The notes below the pieces were generated by a model. It did not search any database and had not been told where the DNA came from. It worked only from the letters and a program-made list of their open reading frames with translations. A stretch of 64,000 nucleotides of DNA from Stenotrophobium rhamnosiphilum (GTDB lineage Bacteria > Pseudomonadota > Gammaproteobacteria > Nevskiales > Nevskiaceae): positions 62,001-126,000 of the forward strand of contig NZ_QANS01000002.1 in NCBI RefSeq assembly GCF_003052265.1. Reading direction: 5' to 3'. The translations under genes were made by a program, and so were the position numbers. This document shows, piece after piece, positions 59,107 through 64,000 of the stretch (its first letter is position 1; every line of letters starts with the position of its first letter).

Positions 59107-59874
59107 ATGACGAAGCGAGTTGTGTTCAATCAGAAAGGCGGCGTTGGCAAAACCACGATCGTCTGCAATCTCGCTGCGATTGCAGCATCACGCGGCCTGC
59201 GCACGCTGGTGATCGATCTCGATACCCAAGGTAACGCCACGCAGTATCTGATGGGCAGTTCCACTGCACAGCCGGATCGCACTGTTGCCGACTTCTTTGA
59301 ATCGACACTCGCGTTCTCGTTGCAGTCACAACCGTTCGTTGCTTACGCAACCAACACCCCATTTGAAAATCTCGATGTGGTTGCCGCTGATCCACGCCTG
59401 GAAGAGTTGATCGTCAAACTCGAAGCCAAGCAGAAAATCTACAAGCTCCGCGACGCACTGAAGAAGCTCAAAGGCTACGACGCCGTCTTTATCGACACGC
59501 CGCCTGCCCTGAATTTCTACAGCCGCTCAGCACTAATTGCTTCCGATCGCTGCCTGATTCCGTTTGACTGCGATGAGTTTGCGCGTCAGGCGCTGTACAC
59601 GTTGCTCGACAACATCCAAGAAATTCGCGGCGACCATAATGACAATCTTGAGATTGAAGGCATCGTCGTTAACCAGTTCTCGCCACGCTCCAAACTGCCG
59701 ACACGTATGGTGCAAGAACTGAAATCAGAAGGCCGCCCGGTATTGGATGCAACGCTCGGCAGTTCGGTGATCGTCAAAGAATCACACGAACAGCACAAAC
59801 CACTGATCTATCTCGACGCAAGCCATCGCGTGACCAAGGAATATGTAGCGCTTTTCGATTCATTGGAAAAATAA
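59107..59874 (+). CDS. ParA-family ATPase (orphan)
   Basis: 255 residues. The deviant Walker A motif KGGVGKTT is at 10-17, VIDLDTQGNATQYLMG follows near residue 37, and the Walker B-like AVFIDTPPALNFYSRSALIA is near residue 123. There is no N-terminal helix-turn-helix and no parB nearby, so this is a small, chromosomal orphan of the ParA/MinD group. Such orphans place protein complexes (chemotaxis arrays, pili, secretion systems) or partition DNA. It is flanked by hairpins on both sides and is monocistronic. Confidence 0.88.
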   Translation: MTKRVVFNQKGGVGKTTIVCNLAAIAASRGLRTLVIDLDTQGNATQYLMGSSTAQPDRTVADFFESTLAFSLQSQPFVAYATNTPFENLDVVAADPRLEELIVKLEAKQKIYKLRDALKKLKGYDAVFIDTPPALNFYSRSALIASDRCLIPFDCDEFARQALYTLLDNIQEIRGDHNDNLEIEGIVVNQFSPRSKLPTRMVQELKSEGRPVLDATLGSSVIVKESHEQHKPLIYLDASHRVTKEYVALFDSLEK

Positions 59875-59891
59875 ATCGCTGAATAAATAGA

Positions 59892-59916
59892 AAGCCCCGC
59901 ATTGCGGGGCTTTTTT
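59892..59916 (+). terminator. Rho-independent terminator after parA-like gene
   Basis: AAGCCCCGC-ATT-GCGGGGCTT followed by a T-run (TTTTTT), 17 bp after the stop codon. Confidence 0.9.
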
Positions 59917-60034
59917 GTTGGCAGATGTCTGTGGTCCGTATCAGCGGTGACTGCATCATCCACAACTTTGCCGACCCAAATCATCGTTTGATCATCGCTG
60001 GCCTCAATTCAGCCATTCACGTCTTCATTTAGTA

Positions 60035-60053
60035 TATAATGATAATCATTTAT
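60035..60053. promoter_or_regulatory. Fur box upstream of siderophore receptor
   Basis: The 19 bases centred on GATAATCATT match the Fur consensus (GATAATGATAATCATTATC) at 15 of 19 positions. The site ends 22 bp before the receptor ATG and overlaps the AT-rich promoter, so iron repression is expected. Confidence 0.8.
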
Positions 60054-60075
60054 ATTATCGTTTCGGGGAAATTGG

Positions 60076-62232
60076 ATGTCCCATCGTCAGCTATTCGCAC
60101 GCGCCACCCTCACCGCAATTCTCGTCCTGACAGCCACTACAGCTTGGGCACAAGACAGTAGCGAAACTGAACCAGCCCCGCCAAAAGAGGACCAAAGTGT
60201 CAACGCGCTGCCGACAGTTCAGGTCACCGCCACAAAGGAAAAAAGCAGCACACTGGACTATTTGAAAAAAGACAGCAGCAGCGGCGCGCTAGGCGACAAG
60301 ACTGTGTTGGATACGCCTTTCTCGGTGACCATCGTAGATAGCCATGAGATTGCTGAGCGCGGAGCTAAATCTGTCGCGCAGATTTTCGTCAACGATCCTT
60401 CTGTCTACAGCCCAAGCAATTCGTCTACAACCGACTGGTGGGGCACGCAGATTCGTGGCTTAGGCGTACGCAGCATGTATGTGGATGACGTTCCCATGCT
60501 GCTGTACTGGGGCGGCGATTTTCCAATTGAGGCATCAGAAAGCGTCACTGCCCTCAAAGGGCTGACCGGCTTCATGTACGGCTTCGCCGAACCTGGCGGC
60601 GCCCTGAGTTATCGATTGAAGCGCCCAACGAGCGAGCCCGAAACCACCCTGACCGCTGGCTGGCGTAATCCACGCCTGTTCTCCACTCACATCGATAGCA
60701 GTCAACAACTAGGCGAGAGCTTATCCGTGCGCGCCAACGTCGCCACCGAGCAGGGTACGGCTTATAACGCCGCTGAGATCAATCGCAATGTCGCCTCGGT
60801 AGCAATCGACAAGCAATTCGGTTCTGCACTCAAGTGGGAGACAACCTTCCTCTATGAATACAGCAAAAACAGCGGCGAGCCCATCCAGTTTTATATTGAC
60901 GGATACGATTACGCAGCCAGCGGCGGAAAGCTGCCAGACGTGACATACAACTACGGCAACTTCAACGTCGACAACAGTTACTACAGAACAAAAACAATGC
61001 TGGTATCTACCAGCTTGCAGTGGCGTATCAACGACCAGTGGAATCTGAAGCAACAAATCGGATACAGCCGCAAATCCCATCAGTCCAACAAGTCCTTCGC
61101 CAACCTGCTGAATCTTGCCGGTGACTACGAAGGAAACATGTACAACTTCGCTGGCCAGCTCGACAACCTGTTCACGCAAACCATGCTGCAAGGCAACGTC
61201 ACGACCGGCATCTTCAAACACGAACTGGTCGGCGGTTTCGGCTTGCAGCGTTCAAAGGATCGCTGGAGCAACGAGTTTTACTGGGCAAATGATTTCAACG
61301 GCAATCTCTATGTTGAACAGCCTTTCCGCTCGACTCGCACACCAGACTTCACACTCGCCCCAACCAGTGGCGACACACGACAGCTATACGCTTTTGCGAG
61401 CGACACGGTACATCTGGGGGAGCATTTGGAAGCCATTGTCGGCATGCGTTTCACCAAATTTGAAATGCGCGATTCCGAATACAAGATCAATTCAGCCACG
61501 CCCACCTTGGCGTTGATCTATAAGCCTGTCACCAATACCAGCATCTATGCCAGCTATGTAGAAGGCTTGGAGCCCGGTACTCGTGTTCCCTTTGGCGCTA
61601 CCCCACCCTATACAAACGAAGGCGATCTGTTGAAAGCCACCATCTCCAAGCAGATTGAAACGGGCATCAAATATGACTCGGGCAAACTGGCCTCCACGCT
61701 TGCGCTATTCCAGATTGAGCGCGCCAACCAAATTGATGAATTGCGTGCAGGTGATCGCTATCTAACGCAAGAAGGTCAGCTGACCTACCGTGGCGTCGAG
61801 TTGATCAGCAACTATCAGCTCACACGCAATCTCAACCTAGGCATGGGCGCGATCTATCTCGATGCAACGATCGACAATGTCTCCACTGCCAACGCAGCGA
61901 TTGAGGGCAATACCCCTGCCAATGCCCCGAAATGGCAGGTAGTAGGCAGCGCCGACTACACAGTCCCCGGCGTCAACGGCCTTAAAGTGCACGGCAATTG
62001 GCGCTACTTCGGCGCGACTTATGTCACTGATGACAACTCAGGGGAAGTAGCCGGCCGAGCCGTGATTAACACAGGCCTCACTTATGACTTTGAGCTGCAG
62101 GGCCAGTGGTTGACGCTGACCAGCAACGTCAACAATCTGCTCAACAAAAAGTACTGGGCCAACGGCGGCTGGGGCGCAGGCAATGTTGGCGAGGCACGCA
62201 ACTACGTCTTAACGCTGGCTGCAAAGTTCTAA
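60076..62232 (+). CDS. TonB-dependent siderophore receptor
   Basis: 718 residues. Signal peptide about 1-25 (ending AWAQ), a short linker, the TonB box TVQVTATKEK near 49-58, and the plug with LDTPFSVTIVDSHEIAERGA, typical of FhuA/FpvA-type siderophore receptors. The barrel ends with GEARNYVLTLAAKF, terminal Phe. A strong Fur box lies just upstream. Unlike the three other receptors in this window it has no long Ala/Pro-rich extension. No siderophore synthesis gene is visible, so it may take up foreign siderophores. It is monocistronic with a hairpin downstream. Confidence 0.92.
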   Translation: MSHRQLFARATLTAILVLTATTAWAQDSSETEPAPPKEDQSVNALPTVQVTATKEKSSTLDYLKKDSSSGALGDKTVLDTPFSVTIVDSHEIAERGAKSVAQIFVNDPSVYSPSNSSTTDWWGTQIRGLGVRSMYVDDVPMLLYWGGDFPIEASESVTALKGLTGFMYGFAEPGGALSYRLKRPTSEPETTLTAGWRNPRLFSTHIDSSQQLGESLSVRANVATEQGTAYNAAEINRNVASVAIDKQFGSALKWETTFLYEYSKNSGEPIQFYIDGYDYAASGGKLPDVTYNYGNFNVDNSYYRTKTMLVSTSLQWRINDQWNLKQQIGYSRKSHQSNKSFANLLNLAGDYEGNMYNFAGQLDNLFTQTMLQGNVTTGIFKHELVGGFGLQRSKDRWSNEFYWANDFNGNLYVEQPFRSTRTPDFTLAPTSGDTRQLYAFASDTVHLGEHLEAIVGMRFTKFEMRDSEYKINSATPTLALIYKPVTNTSIYASYVEGLEPGTRVPFGATPPYTNEGDLLKATISKQIETGIKYDSGKLASTLALFQIERANQIDELRAGDRYLTQEGQLTYRGVELISNYQLTRNLNLGMGAIYLDATIDNVSTANAAIEGNTPANAPKWQVVGSADYTVPGVNGLKVHGNWRYFGATYVTDDNSGEVAGRAVINTGLTYDFELQGQWLTLTSNVNNLLNKKYWANGGWGAGNVGEARNYVLTLAAKF

Positions 62233-62241
62233 AATTGAATC

Positions 62242-62270
62242 CAGCCGCGACCCGTAGCAGGTCGCGGCTG
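62242..62270. terminator. Hairpin after siderophore receptor gene
   Basis: CAGCCGCGACC and GGTCGCGGCTG form an 11-bp stem with a 7-base loop, 10 bp after the stop. The T-run is poor (ACCTTTC). Confidence 0.6.
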
Positions 62271-62348
62271 ACCTTTCACCACCCGTGCGCCGATGTAGTG
62301 CAGTGGAAATTCCCTTCGTCGCACCGTCCGCCAACCAGTAGCAAGTGA

Positions 62349-62454
62349 TAGAATATGCGCCGCGCTGCGCGGCCCCTACGGCCTTCTGTTTTTTGGATCG
62401 CGGGCCAGCGTTGCGGCCGTAGCCATTTCCATCTAACTATTGGATCGCCAACTC
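62349..62454 (+). promoter_or_regulatory. Structured 5' leader of acnB
   Basis: A possible -10 (TAGAAT, 62349-62354) precedes a hairpin GCCGCG-CTG-CGCGGC (62359-62373). Then CTACGGCC (62376-62383) is followed by a T-run (62389-62394). GGCCGTAG at 62415-62422 is an exact complement of CTACGGCC, and GGCCC (62371-62375) complements GGGCC (62402-62406). These pairings are mutually exclusive, as in an attenuator or riboregulated leader. The function is inferred only. Confidence 0.4.
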
Positions 62455-64000
62455 ATGCTGCAAGCCTATCGCCAACACACTGCCGAGCGCGCCGCTCTCG
62501 GAATTCCCCCGCTCGCGCTGACCGCTCAGCAAACCGCCGATCTGATCGAACTGATCAAGAACCCGCCCGCTGGCGAAGAGGCTTTCCTCGTTGACCTGCT
62601 GACCCACCGCGTTCCACCCGGCGTGGATGACGCTGCCAAGGTCAAAGCTTCATTCCTGACCGTGGTTGCTGATGGCGAACTGCCTAGCAAACTGATCTCC
62701 CGCGCCAAGGCCACCGAGCTGCTCGGCACGATGGTTGGCGGTTACAACGTTAAACCTCTGATCGACCTGCTGACCGATGCCGAAGTCGGCACCGTTGCTG
62801 CAGAAGCACTGAAGAAAACGTTGTTGATGTTCGACTTCTTCCATGACGTCAGCGAACTTGCCAAGAAAGGCAACGCCAACGCTAAAGCCGTGATCCAGTC
62901 TTGGGCCGATGCTGAGTGGTTCACCAGCCGTCCTGCAGTCGCCAAAAAGATCACCGTCTCCGTATTCAAGGTTCCTGGCGAAACCAACACCGACGACCTG
63001 TCCCCAGCACCCGATGCTTGGAGCCGTCCGGACATCCCACTTCACTACCTCGCTATGCTGAAGATGACGCGCTCCGACGCGGCCTTCAAGCCTGAAGAAG
63101 ACGGCAAGCGCGGCCCGATGCAGTTCATTGATGACTTGAAGAAGAAAGGCCATCTCGTTGCTTATGTTGGAGATGTTGTTGGTACCGGCTCTTCACGCAA
63201 GTCTGCAACCAACAGCGTGATCTGGGCCACGGGTGAAGATATCCCGTTCGTTCCGAACAAGCGCTTTGGTGGCGTGACCCTCGGCGGCAAGATCGCCCCG
63301 ATCTTCTTCAACACGCAGGAAGACTCCGGTTCGCTGCCGATTGAAGTTGATGTTTCCAAGTTTGAAATGGGCGATGTCATCGACATCTTCCCTTATGAAG
63401 GCAAGATCGAGAAGAACGGCGTTGTCGCTGAGCAGTTCCAGCTCAAGAGCGAAGTTCTACTTGATGAAGTACAAGCTGGCGGCCGTATCAACCTGATCAT
63501 CGGTCGCTCGCTGACCGGCAAGGCTCGCGAGTTCCTCGGTCTGCCTGCTTCGACGCTGTTCCGTCTGCCGCAGACCCCAGTTGCAACCAAGGCTGGCTTC
63601 ACGCTGGCGCAGAAGATGGTCGGCCGCGCTTGTGGTCTCCCAGAAGGCACGGGCATGCGCCCAGGCACCTACTGCGAACCGAAGATGACCACCGTCGGCT
63701 CACAGGACACCACCGGTCCTATGACGCGTGACGAACTGAAAGACCTCGCCTGCCTCGGCTTCTCCGCTGACCTCGTGATGCAGTCCTTCTGCCACACCGC
63801 TGCTTATCCGAAACCAGTCGACGTCAAAACCCATCGCGATCTGCCTGCGTTCATCTCGAACCGTGGCGGCGTTGCGCTGCGTCCGGGCGACGGCGTAATT
63901 CACTCCTGGCTCAACCGCTTGCTGTTGCCAGACACCGTCGGCACCGGCGGCGACTCGCACACCCGCTTCCCGATCGGCATTTCGTTCCCAGCTGGTTCAG
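62455..64000 (+). CDS. acnB: Aconitate hydratase B (partial, 3' end outside window)
   Basis: The ATG at 62455 opens a frame that stays open to the right edge, giving 515 residues of an expected 860 or so. It starts MLQAYRQHTAERAALGIPPL. The N-terminal HEAT-like domain (about 1-155) and the swivel domain with GDVVGTGSSRKSATNSVIW near residue 241 come before the main aconitase domains, the AcnB-specific order. GLPEGTGMRPGTYCEPKMTT and GTGGDSHTRFPIG are classic AcnB blocks. AcnB is the main TCA-cycle aconitase. No good Shine-Dalgarno precedes the start. Confidence 0.95.
   Translation, partial: MLQAYRQHTAERAALGIPPLALTAQQTADLIELIKNPPAGEEAFLVDLLTHRVPPGVDDAAKVKASFLTVVADGELPSKLISRAKATELLGTMVGGYNVKPLIDLLTDAEVGTVAAEALKKTLLMFDFFHDVSELAKKGNANAKAVIQSWADAEWFTSRPAVAKKITVSVFKVPGETNTDDLSPAPDAWSRPDIPLHYLAMLKMTRSDAAFKPEEDGKRGPMQFIDDLKKKGHLVAYVGDVVGTGSSRKSATNSVIWATGEDIPFVPNKRFGGVTLGGKIAPIFFNTQEDSGSLPIEVDVSKFEMGDVIDIFPYEGKIEKNGVVAEQFQLKSEVLLDEVQAGGRINLIIGRSLTGKAREFLGLPASTLFRLPQTPVATKAGFTLAQKMVGRACGLPEGTGMRPGTYCEPKMTTVGSQDTTGPMTRDELKDLACLGFSADLVMQSFCHTAAYPKPVDVKTHRDLPAFISNRGGVALRPGDGVIHSWLNRLLLPDTVGTGGDSHTRFPIGISFPAGS

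Noticed and set aside
60721-61221. Minus-strand open frame of 166 codons
   Set aside because: Antisense to the siderophore receptor.
1-64000. CRISPR arrays, tRNA or rRNA genes, insertion sequences, prophage genes
   Set aside because: Looked for regularly spaced repeats, cloverleaf-like segments, transposase and phage motifs; none was convincing.

Overview
The window looks like a chromosomal segment of a Gammaproteobacterium with middling GC. The housekeeping half supports this: fabD-fabG-acpP-fabF-pabB-pabC-mltG-tmk-holB-pilZ on one strand, a type II secretion block gspG to gspN coupled to nudJ and mnmA, a rhombosortase, and both aconitases (acnA and acnB). The accessory half is rich in TonB-dependent receptors, type B carboxylesterases, SDRs and an FAD-dependent dehydrogenase. 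That style is typical of environmental degraders of terpenoid, steroid-like, aromatic or plant-derived compounds. I cannot fix the genus. No tRNA, rRNA, CRISPR array, insertion sequence or prophage was recognised.

Region A (1-7.5 kb, minus strand) is a tight catabolic operon in the order TauD-type dioxygenase, SDR, KstD-like FAD dehydrogenase, SRPBCC/NTF2-like fusion, carboxymuconolactone-decarboxylase-like protein, and an acyl dehydratase cut by the left window edge. A TetR gene lies upstream, and two tandem 22-bp operator-like repeats sit in front of the first gene. Next to it is a carboxymuconolactone-decarboxylase-like gene interrupted by a single in-frame TAG. Region B (7.6-11.2 kb) holds an SDR, a REP-like palindrome, an alpha/beta hydrolase, an MFS exporter and a small membrane protein.

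Region C (11.2-26.3 kb) looks like a glycoside/ester utilisation locus: exported type B carboxylesterase coupled to a BASS-type symporter, GH2 beta-mannosidase, TonB receptor, PfkB sugar kinase, a 55-residue membrane protein, membrane-anchored GH1 enzyme, AMP-forming acyl-CoA ligase and a second, paralogous TonB receptor. Region D (26.4-31.9 kb) has an HD-domain nucleotidase-like gene, a cytoplasmic carboxylesterase, a TetR regulator, a LuxR-type regulator and two SGNH hydrolases. An ATAATAC-N5-GTATTAT palindrome occurs exactly between the ligase and TonB receptor 2 and in front of the esterase, and in degenerate tandem form in front of the tetR gene, which suggests one regulon. Region E (31.9-36.8 kb) is a translationally coupled TonB receptor, alpha/beta hydrolase and GPH-type symporter. 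Taken together, C to E can be read as outer-membrane uptake, de-esterification, deglycosylation, sugar phosphorylation and CoA activation of an unknown conjugate; this is inference.

Region F (37-40 kb) has an exported DUF6134-like protein, an LpxO-like hydroxylase, and a cyclic-nucleotide-binding plus rhodanese fusion. Region G (39.7-48.3 kb) is the fatty-acid/folate/cell-division block, lacking plsX and fabH at the usual place. Region H (48.4-56.2 kb) is rhombosortase, divergent gspGHIJKLMN, nudJ and mnmA. Region I (56.3-64 kb) is acnA, a solitary ParA-like ATPase, a Fur-box-preceded siderophore receptor and acnB, which runs off the right edge.

Start sites were revised from the longest open frame where a ribosome binding site or overlap argued for it; these cases are noted. 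All calls come from reading motifs by eye, without database searches.
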